Shown here in pieces: positions 20,088 through 28,974 of a stretch of DNA of 64,000 bases. The notes beneath the pieces were generated by a model, which ran no database searches, was not told the DNA's origin, and was given only the letters and a program-made list of their open reading frames with translations. The stretch comes from Trebonia sp963777905 (GTDB lineage Bacteria > Actinomycetota > Actinomycetes > Streptosporangiales > Streptosporangiaceae). Made by a program: the position numbers and the translations under genes. The DNA is taken from assembly GCA_963777905.1 (NCBI GenBank), contig CAVZSM010000010.1, positions 1 through 64,000 of the forward strand, in the 5' to 3' direction. Each line of letters begins with the position of its first letter. The stretch's first letter is position 1.

Positions 20088-21430
20088 GAGCTTAAGTGTC
20101 AAGCCGCTACGGAAGATTGAGGGAGGTTTTCCCGGTGGCCCCAGGCTGTGGCCTCGTCGTAGAGGGTGCGGGTCTTCAGGCATCCGTGCAGGATGCCGAC
20201 GAGCCGGTTGGCCAGGCGCCTGAGTGCGTCGTTGTGCTCGATTCCCTTGGCGCGCTGCTGGTCGTAGAAGGCGCGGGCGCCGGGCGAGGCGTTCAGCGCG
20301 GCGAAGGCCTGCGCGTTGAGCGCGTCGACGAGCCGGCCGTTGTGGACGAACCGGGCAGCGACGACCTTCTTCTTGCCCGACGCGCGGGTGATCGGGCTGG
20401 TGGCGGCGTAGTTCCTGCGGGCCTTGCCGTCGGCGTAGCGGCGCGGGTCGTCGCCGAACTCTGCGAGCACCCGGGCGCCGAGGACGGCTCCCATGCCGGG
20501 CTGGGACCGGTAGATCTCAGCGTCCGGGTGCCGGCCAAAATGCTCCTCCACCTGCCCCTGCAGGGTCTTGACCTGCTCGTTCAGGGCGGTGATCACCGCG
20601 ATGAGCGCCCGGACGGTGGCGGCGTAGGCGGCGGTCAGGACGTCGGGCTGGCCCAGCTGCTCGCCGCGCAGCGCCGCGAGGATAGCGGTGGCCTTGTCCG
20701 GGATGTTCCGGCGGCGGGCGCGCTTGAGGGCGGCGGCTGACCTGCGCGCGGGTGAGCCGCGCGGCCCGCGCCGGGTCCGGGGCCTTGCCGAGCAGTTCCA
20801 GCGTGTCGGGGGCGTCCAGGTCCTCGAAGGCCTCCAGCGCGGCGGGGAAGTACTCCCGCAGCTGGTGCCGCAGCCGCTGCACCGCCGGGTCCGCTCCCAG
20901 ATCAGCGTCTTGTGCGTGCGCGCCAGGACCTTGACCGCCTCGGCCTCCGGCGAGTCGCCGGCCGCCGGGCGCAGCTGGTGGGAGTCGGTGCGCACCATGT
21001 CCGCCAGCATGTGCGCGTCGCCGGCGTCGCTCTTCGCCCCGGACACGCCGTGCCGCTCCCGGTACCGGGACGCCTGCAGCGGGTTCACCGGGAACACCAG
21101 GTAGCCGGCCGCGATCAGCGCCGTGACCCACGGGCCGCGGTCCGTCTCGATCCCGAGCGATCACCTCCGCCTCGTCCGGGTCATCGCCCGGGTGGGCGCC
21201 GACCAGCCCGTGCAGCTGCGCGATCCCGGCCGCGCCCTCGGGCAGCCGCTTCCTCGCCAGCACCTTCCCGGCCTCGTCCATCACCTCCACGTCGTGATGG
21301 TCCTCGGCCCAGTCATCACCTACGAACAGCCGCACCCGAACTCCCGTCAGCACTGTCGAAACATGCCGGCAGCCAGCGGGAGAAGCATCAGCGACCTAAT
21401 AAAGACAGTGCTCACGCCATCGGCGGGCAC
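20088..21430 (-). mobile_element. IS110-family insertion between helicase and pPIWI-RE genes
   Basis: The element carries an IS110-type transposase on the minus strand and no obvious terminal inverted repeats, as usual for the family. GACATCCCAG occurs at 20,078-20,087 and again at 21,431-21,440, giving a flanked unit of 1,343 bp, a normal IS110 size. The non-coding stretch between the transposase start and the right-hand repeat is where a bridge RNA would lie in IS110-type elements. Placement between stop (20,070) and ATG (21,587) of adjacent operon genes may reduce expression of the PIWI gene. The ends are inferred from the direct repeat only. Confidence 0.6.
20099..21353 (-). CDS. IS110-family transposase (DEDD/Transposase_20), frameshifted
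   Basis: The N-terminus RLFVGDDWAEDHHDVEVMDE is the DEDD (RuvC-like) catalytic opening of IS110 transposases. It is followed in another frame by VNPLQASRYRERHGVSGAKS and DAGDAHMLADMVR, again acidic catalytic residues. LREYFPAALEAFEDLDAPD returns to the first frame. The C-terminal Transposase_20 domain (IYRSQPGMGAVLGARVLAEF, KARRNYAATSPITRASGKKK) is in the second. Frame changes lie near 21,150, 20,895 and 20,745. Without repair the element is inactive; with repair about 415 residues would be intact. The conserved serine expected near the C-terminus is probably in SPITRASGKK. Confidence 0.8.
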
Positions 21431-21586
21431 GACATCCCAGCAGCGATCAATCCTCCCGGCAGCCAGCAGGGGCACGGTCTTTCGGCAGGGCTCGAAGCCC
21501 AGGAGCAAGAAGTGCTCACCTGCTGGCGGCCACCTTCAGCCAAGTCTGCCTCACAGCGGACCCGACAACTCTTATTAGGAAGCAGC

Positions 21587-24523
21587 ATGGCGTACAAGAA
21601 GATCGAGACATCGGCCTTCGTGCCGGTCCCCGACGCTGGACCGTTCCTCCAGACCTACAGCGCGCTCCGCTTCCCACCGGAGTGGCGCGAGGTGATCCTC
21701 CGGTTCGAGCGGGAGGGGAAGAAAGACCCCGACCGGTACCAGAATGTCCCGATCCGCTCTCTCAACACCGCCATTCGGGCGCTCGCCCCGGACCTCGTGT
21801 CCGTCGCGACGAGGGCGGCCGAGCGCTGGGAGGCACCATGGCTGTACACGACGAGCGAGTTCCCGGCCGATGTGCTGCCGTCCCTCATCCTGAGCTGGCT
21901 CCGGTACCGGCAGCCCTCCCCGGACGCCTATCGCGCGCTCGCGGAGACGTACCGGGAGCTGGACCTTCCCGCGCTGGCCTGGGACCTGGAGTGCATCGAC
22001 CTGCTGAGGCAGGACAGGACCGCCGGCGGTACGGCCGAGCTAGACGACTACGTTTACCGGCTGCTGCCCGATGTCCTCGCGGCGAGGATCGAGGAACTGC
22101 CGCCATATGACTACTTTGACCGGAAGGTCAAGTTCTACCGGGTCGGCGCGGACTACCTGGGCGGCGCCGAGCTCATCTCCTGGCCGCCGACCCCGCATCA
22201 GCCGAAGGACAAGGACGACGAGGACTACGGGCACCCGTGGCTCTACAGCGGAGTCATCCGGATCTCGGTGCAGACCGAGCCCTTCTCGCCCATCCCCAGG
22301 GTCCACTTGAGCACGGGCATCCGGCGCTGGGTGCACGGGAACGTCAGGCCGATGTCGGGCAACAGCGCGAGCGTCTACCTTCGCACCGAGGGGCGGTGGA
22401 TCCCCGGCGGGATCACGACCTCCCGGTTCGCCGTCGCGCCGATCCGCGCCCGCTGGGGCAGCGGCGAGAAGAAGGACGAGGTAACGGCCGCTTGGGCGCT
22501 AGGCAGCTCGGCAGACATCCTGTCCAGGGTGGGCATCGGCCAGGACTTCCCCAAGCCCGACGACCTGGCCCGGGACGCCGAGGGCTGGATTAGGGGCCGG
22601 GACGGCGTCGAGGCGGCCGTGGCCTACCACACGACCATGTTTAACAGTCATGGCGCGGGCACCGGGATGATGCCGTCCGAGCGCCGCCGACTGATCCGGT
22701 GGGCGGGCAAGGCACTCCAGCCTCACTTCGAGCCGCTGGGAGAATTGCGCCGCAGCAGGCACTCGGTCCGGGAGGGCATGCCAGCGAGAACCTTCACCGA
22801 GCGTGCGACCATTCCGAAGGAGCCGAAGGGCGAGAAGAAAGGCGAGAAGGCGACCCCGGAGCAGATCGCGAAGTACAAGTCCGACCTCGCAAGGGCCGAG
22901 GCAGAAAACGTCCAGATCGATAGTGACAACGCCCGGCTGCGCAGGGAGCACCTAGGGGGGGTGGCCGGCGCTAGTCGGCTGCTCTCCTGCCACCTGCTGT
23001 ACCAGACCGGCGCGGTCCGGGACGCGATCATTGCCGCAGCCGAGTCCAGCCTTGACCTGAAGGAGCACCGTGCGCTGTTCCCCGAGGACATGGCAGGCTG
23101 GCGGGAGGGCACCCTGATCTGGCGGGCACCGGACCTAGAGCTACGCATGCACGTCCGCCAGGCAGACACTCTCGTGACGCCGCTCGGCGGGGCGGAAGCT
23201 CCCAAGCGCGGCCGGGAAACCCGGGCGGCCATCGAGGCCCGCCGGAGGGAGGTAGCGGCCTTCCTCGGCGAGGAGGACACCTCGCAGCTCGCCCTCGTGG
23301 AGATCGAGCCAAAGAAGAGGTTCGCCAAGCGCACCAGCGACCCGAAGTTCGCGGTCCGCCTCGGTTGCGCGGACGCGGGGCGGGTCAGCCAGTTCATTAC
23401 CCCGGTTCCCGCGGAGGACGGCGGCCGGAAGGGTAAGAAGAAGGACGTCGCCAAGGACCTCACCTACCGGGCGGAGGCTGCCTGGGCGGATGACCTGCGC
23501 CAGCTCGGCCTGAGCTTCGTACCGGAACACTCCATCAAGGGAGACGCCATCCCCGAACGGCTGAACCAGGTGGCGTTCTGGGTGGTGCGCCGCAACGTCT
23601 CCGCACAGTTCAGCACTCGGCAGTTCACGCCCATCGCGGTGCTCATCAGGCCGGACCAGGACTGCATCATGGGCCGGATGCCGGGGATGCAGCAGTGGGT
23701 GCCCTATCCTGAGCTGCTCCGGCGGCTGGCCGGCCGGGAACGAGGCGACGACCTGAAGACCAAAGCCCAGCAGCGCGCCGAGACCGCGCGGTTCGTCCGG
23801 CAGGTCCTGTACACACTGCGCGGCGAGCACACAGTGGTCCTCACCCATGCTCAGAACGCGCGGCAGAGCTGGGACTGGCTGCAGGACGGCCTGCTGGAGC
23901 CGGACAAGGTCCAGCTTGGGGACGGCCCGGTGCAGAACCTGGCGCTGCAGGGCAGGAACCTCCGGGTCATCCGCCTGCGGGACGGCGAGCGTGACGAGAC
24001 CCCGCAATGGTGGGCGCCCGACGACGCCGAGGAGGACGAGGCCGGCCTGTCGAAGGGCCTGTGGGTTCCGCCTGGCCCGGAGGACGACCGCCGGGTGTTC
24101 TACGCCACCGGAGCGAAGGGGGCCAGCCACCAGCACAGCGAGGTCAAGGATGCCAAGCTGACCGGGCATCCGGCGGCCGAGTCGCCAGACGGCGAGATCA
24201 ACGGGGACTCGGCTGCCTGGAACCCGACCCTGCTGGAGATCACAGTCGCGGGCTGCGCGGCCGGGGACCGGCCGGTCGACTGGGCGATGTGGGTGCAGCA
24301 GCAGCGCTTCCCCGACCATTACCGTGACGAGGGACTGAAGCTCCCGCTCGTGCTGCACCTGGCCGCGAAGGCAACCGAGTACGCGCTGCCGCAGGAGTAC
24401 GCGGAGACCAGGCTGCTGGAGGATGCACACGAGGACAACGCCACCGACGGCGACGCAGCAAGCGACGATGTCGGTGAGACGGGCGGCTCTCTGGCCCTCG
24501 CTGACGACGAGGAAGCGGCATAG
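21587..24523 (+). CDS. pPIWI-RE protein (prokaryotic PIWI, DUF3962/DUF3893 type)
   Basis: The ATG at 21587 follows AGGAAG and opens an uninterrupted 978-residue protein. The N-terminal region (FVPVPDAGPFLQTYSALRFP, SLNTAIRALAPDLVSVATRA) is of the pPIWI_RE_X type. A central MID-like part follows (CHLLYQTGAVRDAIIAAAES). The C-terminal RNase H fold shows RLNQVAFWVVRRNVSAQFST, FTPIAVLIRPDQDCIMGRMP, WVPYPELLRRLAG, and WNPTLLEITVAG with Glu884, then PLVLHLAAKATEYALP. The family is named for a conserved Arg and Glu in the PIWI domain; Glu884 and an Arg in VVRRN are my candidates. These proteins are proposed to use nucleic-acid guides against invading DNA or RNA (Burroughs et al. family description). 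It is the only long gene of this operon without a frame break. Confidence 0.92.
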   Translation: MAYKKIETSAFVPVPDAGPFLQTYSALRFPPEWREVILRFEREGKKDPDRYQNVPIRSLNTAIRALAPDLVSVATRAAERWEAPWLYTTSEFPADVLPSLILSWLRYRQPSPDAYRALAETYRELDLPALAWDLECIDLLRQDRTAGGTAELDDYVYRLLPDVLAARIEELPPYDYFDRKVKFYRVGADYLGGAELISWPPTPHQPKDKDDEDYGHPWLYSGVIRISVQTEPFSPIPRVHLSTGIRRWVHGNVRPMSGNSASVYLRTEGRWIPGGITTSRFAVAPIRARWGSGEKKDEVTAAWALGSSADILSRVGIGQDFPKPDDLARDAEGWIRGRDGVEAAVAYHTTMFNSHGAGTGMMPSERRRLIRWAGKALQPHFEPLGELRRSRHSVREGMPARTFTERATIPKEPKGEKKGEKATPEQIAKYKSDLARAEAENVQIDSDNARLRREHLGGVAGASRLLSCHLLYQTGAVRDAIIAAAESSLDLKEHRALFPEDMAGWREGTLIWRAPDLELRMHVRQADTLVTPLGGAEAPKRGRETRAAIEARRREVAAFLGEEDTSQLALVEIEPKKRFAKRTSDPKFAVRLGCADAGRVSQFITPVPAEDGGRKGKKKDVAKDLTYRAEAAWADDLRQLGLSFVPEHSIKGDAIPERLNQVAFWVVRRNVSAQFSTRQFTPIAVLIRPDQDCIMGRMPGMQQWVPYPELLRRLAGRERGDDLKTKAQQRAETARFVRQVLYTLRGEHTVVLTHAQNARQSWDWLQDGLLEPDKVQLGDGPVQNLALQGRNLRVIRLRDGERDETPQWWAPDDAEEDEAGLSKGLWVPPGPEDDRRVFYATGAKGASHQHSEVKDAKLTGHPAAESPDGEINGDSAAWNPTLLEITVAGCAAGDRPVDWAMWVQQQRFPDHYRDEGLKLPLVLHLAAKATEYALPQEYAETRLLEDAHEDNATDGDAASDDVGETGGSLALADDEEAA

Positions 24524-24984
24524 TGTACAGCCGCGCTACCCCGCTTCCGATTGCGGCGGGAGGGATGCCCTTGCCGGAGAGGAAGCTCGCGAACGGTGCA
24601 GCGTTGAGGGCGTCCTCTAACTTCCTGACTGCCTTGATCCGCCGACTGGGCCGCATCGGGCCGTGCGTGGCAATCACGTCCGGGAACGTCTGGGTCGGGA
24701 TTCATCTAAGTCGGGGCGTGCTGAATCCGCACTAGGGAACGAGCAGGTTAAGCGGATGATCATCGTGCCCGCTGGGTCGGCATAGGCGTCGCAGGTCGTG
24801 GATCTCCTCGACGTCAAGGGCGCGCAGTGCTCGGTGGCGGTCTGAGGTGGACCATTCTGTGAGTTTCTATAGGTTATCGATGGAAGCTGATTGAGCTGAT
24901 GTTCGGGATACATTGAGGTTCTCTGCGGCTTCTTGCGTGCACGGTGGGGTCGCTGGGCCGGGATCGCTGCCTTCGGGAGGGATC
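24524..24984. other. Gap between pPIWI-RE and integrase
   Basis: No gene is supported in this 460-bp gap. On the minus strand 24,735-24,860 reads ALRALDVEEIHDLRRLCRP, which may be a fragment of a DNA-binding or transposition protein but is too short to classify. The A+T-rich segment 24,860-24,920 may hold the integrase promoter. Confidence 0.3.
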
Positions 24985-26303
24985 ATGGTTCATGGACCTG
25001 CGTACCTGCGGTGCGCGTGCCAGCGCCAGGGAACGGGGAAGCTGCTCGCAGCAGGCGTGAGGTCGCTCACGGTCGGGGAGTGGCTGCAGGAGTGGCTCGC
25101 CGCCAAGAAGAAGCTCCGCGCGGCAACCATGCGCAGCTACGAGAGCCACATCCGCCTGTACCTCGTTCCCGCATAGGGCACATCCCGCTCGACTGGCTCC
25201 GGGTCGCCGACGTCGCGTCCGTCTTCGACTACATCGACGACCTCAACGATGCTGTCACCGCCGCCCTCGCGAACGGCGACCCCGAGCGGCAGAAGGCGGT
25301 CAAGGGGCGCCGTCTGGTCGGCCCCGCCTCCTGCCAGCGGATCCGGGCGACCCTGCGGTCGGCGATCGGTGCCTACATGAGGCAGCATCCCGGCGTGCTG
25401 CCCGCCAATGTCGCCGCGCTCGTCGAGCTGGCGCCGGGCCCCCGGCCCAAGGGCCTGGTCTGGACCGGTGAGCGGGTCCGGTCCTGGCAGCTGGACTTCG
25501 AGGCCCGGCTCGCCGCCGCCCGGGCAGCGGGCGGGCGGGTCGACCCGGTCGGTATCTGGGTTTCGGTCCCGCGCCCGTCCCCGGTCATGGTCTGGACTCC
25601 CGAGCAGACCGCGGTGTTCCTCAAGGCCGCCGGGACGCACCGGCTGCACGCCTTGTGGCGGCTGATCGCCACCCGGGGCCTGCGCCGTGGCGAGGGCTGC
25701 GGCCTGCGCCGCTCCGACACTGACCTGAGCGTCGCGCTGACTACCGTCCGCTGGCAGATCACCCAGCTCGGCTGGAAGACCGTGCAAGGCGCGCCGAAGT
25801 CCGACGCGGGCGACCGCACCGTGGCCCTCGACGCCGGCACCGTCGCGGACATCCGCAGTCACCGGTGCGAGCAGGACAGGGAGCGGGAGAGCGCCGGGGA
25901 CGGCTGGGCCGACAGCGGGTTCGAGTTCACCGACGAGCACGGCAGCCCGCTGCACCCCGCCGACGTCACCTACGCCTTCCACATGATCGCCTGCCTCGCC
26001 GGGCTACCGCCGGTCCGGCTGCACGACCTGCGCTACGGGGCCGCGACCCTGCTGCTGGCCGCCGGGCATGGCATGAAGGTCGTCCAGGAGACCCTCGGCC
26101 TGTCGTCGATCACGATCGCCGGCGACACCTACACCAGCGTCCTGCCGCAGCTCGCCCGCCAGTCCGCCGAGGACGTCGCCGCCCTCGTCCGCCCCTCCAA
26201 GGTCCCGTCACCGCGACGTCGGCCAGGGCAGGCAGCCGGGCCCGAGCGCGCGTGTCGGCGGTCTGCCTCGGGAGCCCGCCAGGCAAGAGAGGAGCCAAGC
26301 TAG
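24985..26303 (+). CDS. Tyrosine recombinase (phage/ICE-type integrase), damaged
   Basis: The ATG at 24985 follows GGGAGG. The first frame reads AYLRCACQRQ, then jumps directly to LTVGEWLQEWLAAKKKLRAA, the SAM-like core-binding domain. Actinobacterial relatives usually carry some 40-60 residues between these parts, so an internal deletion is likely. Near 25,155 a one-base shift joins ESHIRLYLVP to IGHIPLDWLRVADV. The catalytic domain has RGLRRGEGCGLR (first Arg), LHDLRYGAATL (H-x-x-R) and GDTYTSVLPQL (Tyr nucleophile). The usual LGH is LGL here, so one secondary active-site His is missing. It probably mediated integration of the defence island; it now looks inactive or weak. Confidence 0.75.
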
Positions 26304-26570
26304 GCCCAGTCCGGATCGCGCTCTAGTCGGCAGGGGCGTCCTGAGCTGGAGAGGCAGGAAGGGCCACGAATTCCTCGGGAACTGCGTCCCGGAGCCGGGA
26401 AACCCGCTGATTATGCATCCGCTGGGACCGCGCCCGTTAGGTCGCCACATTCCGATGCCCGCAGAGTTGGGGACGATGCCTGCAGGTTCGGAGAAAGCGT
26501 GCGAGACCACCACACGGCCTACCTGCATTTATCACTTTCCGTAACGATTCGAGTGGCTACTCATTGAGTA

Positions 26571-26609
26571 GTGGTCTAGACCGGTACCGTGTGGTGGTCC
26601 AGACCAATC
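26571..26609. promoter_or_regulatory. Two DasR/GntR-type operator-like palindromes
   Basis: AGTGGTCTAGACCGGT (26,571-26,586) and GGTGGTCCAGACCAAT (26,594-26,609) both fit the streptomycete DasR-responsive element, ACTGGTCTAGACCACT (established consensus). Their centres are 23 bp apart. The inner TGGTCYAGACC core is perfectly palindromic in the first. No start codon with good coding follows on either strand. Confidence 0.55.
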
Positions 26610-26712
26610 GGTCGAAAAATGACAGAGAAGCCGGAAGTGGCCGGAGACTCGCGAGCGAGCACCGAGCCAGCAAAAAATAACCTGAGGCAGTAAAACCCCA
26701 GGTCAGAACGGG

Positions 26713-26759
26713 TGCGCCGCCAGGGACTTGAACCCCGAACCCGCGGATTAAGAGTCCGC
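26713..26759 (-). other. 3' fragment of tRNA-Lys(CTT), probable attachment site
   Basis: On the minus strand the sequence holds the anticodon stem-loop GCGGA-CTCTTAA-TCCGC (anticodon CTT), variable loop GGGTT, T-arm CGGGG-TTCAAGT-CCCTG and the 3' acceptor strand GCGGCGC followed by A and CC. No matching 5' acceptor strand or D-arm is present upstream (26,760-26,800). This is exactly the part of a tRNA gene duplicated at att sites by tyrosine integrases, and a damaged integrase ends 410 bp away. The element adjoining the 5' side of a duplicated 3' fragment would lie at higher coordinates, so tandem or repeated insertion may be involved. Confidence 0.7.
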
Positions 26760-26924
26760 TTCTGCATTCGATTATTCTCTCTGGACTGCTGTCAAATAAT
26801 GCTATCACGTGCCGTGAGCTGCCATTTTGTCCGGGCGCTAAGTATCCGTGACTCGCTGCGGATAGCGGGCGGTCCCGGGGCGTGCCGGGGCGTGCGAGCA
26901 GACATGGAGCAACCATCGATGCGC

Positions 26925-26940
26925 ACTGGTCTAGACCGCT
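26925..26940. promoter_or_regulatory. Third DasR/GntR-type operator-like palindrome
   Basis: ACTGGTCTAGACCGCT matches 14 of 16 positions of the DasR-responsive element consensus and is almost the same as the site at 26,571. It lies on the other side of the tRNA fragment. No downstream gene is recognisable. Confidence 0.55.
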
Positions 26941-27099
26941 GCGACCCAAGGCATCGGAGACGCGGCCGGGAGAGGCCGTGGGCATCGTCGGCAAAGGTAT
27001 AGATGTCTGGCATGACGCGATATGCCAGGTGTAGTCGAAGTCCGGCGGAAGCGGCCGATACGGTTCGTGATCCCTGCTGGCCCCCGGGCTGACGGCTCT

Positions 27100-27206
27100 T
27101 TACGGTTCCCCGTTCCCGGCGGGCGGACGTAGCACGGAGATGCCGGTCGCGGCGAAGTCGTCGCCTGTCCAGGCACCGTCCGGGTGCGCGGTCACGCCCA
27201 GGACAT
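27100..27206 (-). pseudogene. Integrase-core transposase remnant with internal deletion
   Basis: The minus strand reads HVLGVTAHPDGAWT and then directly DDFAATGISVLRPP before a stop at 27,100. In integrase-core (rve) transposases these two motifs are normally separated by some tens of residues (GVTAHPxGxWTxQQARNL ... FDxVFAxxGIxxxxxPP), so an internal stretch has been lost. It is the same kind of protein as the scrap at 1-180, and the two flank the conflict-rich half of the window. Confidence 0.45.
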
Positions 27207-27433
27207 GGACATGACCGGAATCGGTCCGCGCTTAACGCCGCTGTCCGGGACAGGCTGATCCGTGACAACCGGGCCAGGTACCTGAAGCTGGCGCAGGCCG
27301 TTCGCGGTGGCGGACCGCTCCGGAAACCTTGAGGGCGCTGACTCCTGGGAAGATGCAGGCTCATGACAGCATGGCGTTCGCAGACATGACAGCTGCCTGA
27401 CCGGACTTGCCGGGGCGAACCAGGCGGCGGGGT

Positions 27434-28525
27434 TCATGTGGCGTAGAGCTGGCCGTTGCTGTCCTTGGCGATCGTGATGGGGTTCAGGCCGGTGGCGGCC
27501 GGGCCGGTTTCGACTGCACCGGTGGCGGCGTTGAACTGCGAACCGTGGCACGGGCAGATGATGAGAACGGCGGACTGGTCGTATTCGACCGTGCAGCCGG
27601 CATGCGGGCAGACCCCGTCAAAGGCCACGAATTTGCCGGCCGTGGCCTGGATCACGATCGAGGGGTCGCCGGTGCGGGGATCGGTGAACGACGCGGCGCC
27701 GCCGACCGGGACATCCTTGGCAGGTCCGATCGCCGTGCCAGCCGGATGGCTGCGGCCTGCCCCGCTGGAGCTGGGTGCCGTGCTGGGCGCGGACGCCGAC
27801 TGGGTCGGGGACAACTGCGCGGTGCCGGAATTGTCCTTCGTGCCGCCGGCCAGCCGGCCCAGGCCGGCCGCCGTGCCGCCCAGGATCAGGCCCGCGACCG
27901 CTGCCACGGCCGTTACGGTCCCCTTCAGCACGACCTCCCGGCGGCTGGCCTCCTCCGCACTCACCCGTCGAGAGCCGCGCCGGGCACGCGCCCGGGCCGC
28001 GATCGCCGCGTCGGCGGACAAGAGCGGACCGGCGCCTGCCAGCAGCAGCGGCGTCCACGCGAACGCGAACACGATGTCCGCGCCGGTGTAATACGGCGAA
28101 GAGTGGAAGCTGACCGTCAGGAACAACAGCAGCGACAGCGCGACGCCGCCCGCCGCGGCCAGCCGCTGCCACAACCCGAGCAGAGTGCCGAGACCAATGG
28201 CGAGCTCGGCGACCGCGATCAGGACGCCGAGCGGGACCGCGAGATGGGCCAGCGGCGAGATCAGTGCGTGGATGGGACTGCGCCGGACCGCGCCAGCCAG
28301 CTGCGCCTGGATCGACCCGGGATTACTGGCCTGGAAGAACCCGGGATTGGCCAGCTTCTGAAGCCCGGCGAAGCAGAACGTGAAGCCGAGGAAGGCCCGC
28401 AACGGAAGCAGCGCCCGGCCCAGCAAGTCAGGGCTCAGCGAACCTGGCGCCGCCTGGGACGGAGGCGGAGGCGGAACGGACACGGGGGGCCGCGAGGGCC
28501 TGCGCTGCGAACGGGACCGGCTCAC
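27434..28525 (-). CDS. DoxX-family membrane domain fused to a Rieske [2Fe-2S] domain
   Basis: The 363-residue protein begins with a proline-rich basic stretch. A DoxX/DoxD-like four-helix region follows (RAFLGFTFCFAGLQKLANPG, LGVLIAVAELAIGLGTLLGL, ALSLLLFLTVSF, FAFAWTPLLLAGAG). After a further hydrophobic helix near residue 200 and a Ser/Ala-rich linker comes a Rieske domain: CPHAGC and CPCHGSQF supply two Cys and two His ligands. The Rieske part is probably outside the cytoplasmic membrane. DoxD relatives pass electrons from sulfur compounds to quinone, and DoxX homologues occur in redox-stress complexes (family knowledge); the exact reaction here is unknown. The start is the GTG at 28525. 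Confidence 0.85.
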   Translation of the reverse strand: MSRSRSQRRPSRPPVSVPPPPPSQAAPGSLSPDLLGRALLPLRAFLGFTFCFAGLQKLANPGFFQASNPGSIQAQLAGAVRRSPIHALISPLAHLAVPLGVLIAVAELAIGLGTLLGLWQRLAAAGGVALSLLLFLTVSFHSSPYYTGADIVFAFAWTPLLLAGAGPLLSADAAIAARARARRGSRRVSAEEASRREVVLKGTVTAVAAVAGLILGGTAAGLGRLAGGTKDNSGTAQLSPTQSASAPSTAPSSSGAGRSHPAGTAIGPAKDVPVGGAASFTDPRTGDPSIVIQATAGKFVAFDGVCPHAGCTVEYDQSAVLIICPCHGSQFNAATGAVETGPAATGLNPITIAKDSNGQLYAT

Positions 28526-28974
28526 TGGCCGCTCACCGCCGGCACCCCCAGAAGCACCGCGGCGTTCACGGCGGTAGAACGCGCATTGCCTTCCACAGCG
28601 GCGCCGGTTCGGCTAGTCGATGCGCGCGAGTCCAGGTTCACGGTAAGCAACGGTATGGAAAGAAGCTCTGATGCATAAGAGGGGCTTCCTCAGCGAATCG
28701 TCAGAGTACGCGCTTGGTCGAAGTACTCGCGGGTCTGCTCGATCAGCGTTTTTCGCTGAGTCGAAGCCAGCGATGTTGGCCCTCCTCCTCGGCGGCACCG
28801 GGGCTGCCCGCTACTTCGGCGGGCTGACCGGTGACGTTCGGCCCTGGCCGGCCACCGGACTGGACGCAACGTTGCAGTTAGCGCCTCCTCGGGGGTACGA
28901 GCGGGACACGGCGCGCGGGGTCATGTTCGTCGCGCTGAGGAGCGTGCCGCCTGCTACTTGCCAGAGGAGATGCC
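28526..28974. other. Gap with weak coding signal
   Basis: The plus-strand frame from 28,671 overlaps this region, but its first 100 residues have poor codon use and no motif. Promoters for the leftward DoxX-Rieske gene should lie here. Nothing else is evident. Confidence 0.3.

Larger units (their letters stand above)
26304..27099. other. Gene-free region holding a tRNA fragment and operator-like palindromes
   Basis: No protein gene is supported in these ~800 bases. The region holds the 3' part of a tRNA-Lys gene and three near-identical 16-bp palindromes, listed separately. The genes such operators would control are absent, so the stretch may be a junction where chromosomal genes were lost. 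Confidence 0.5.

Noticed and set aside
26700..26800. Complete tRNA-Lys gene
   Set aside because: Only anticodon arm to acceptor 3' strand is present; no D-arm or matching 5' acceptor strand upstream.
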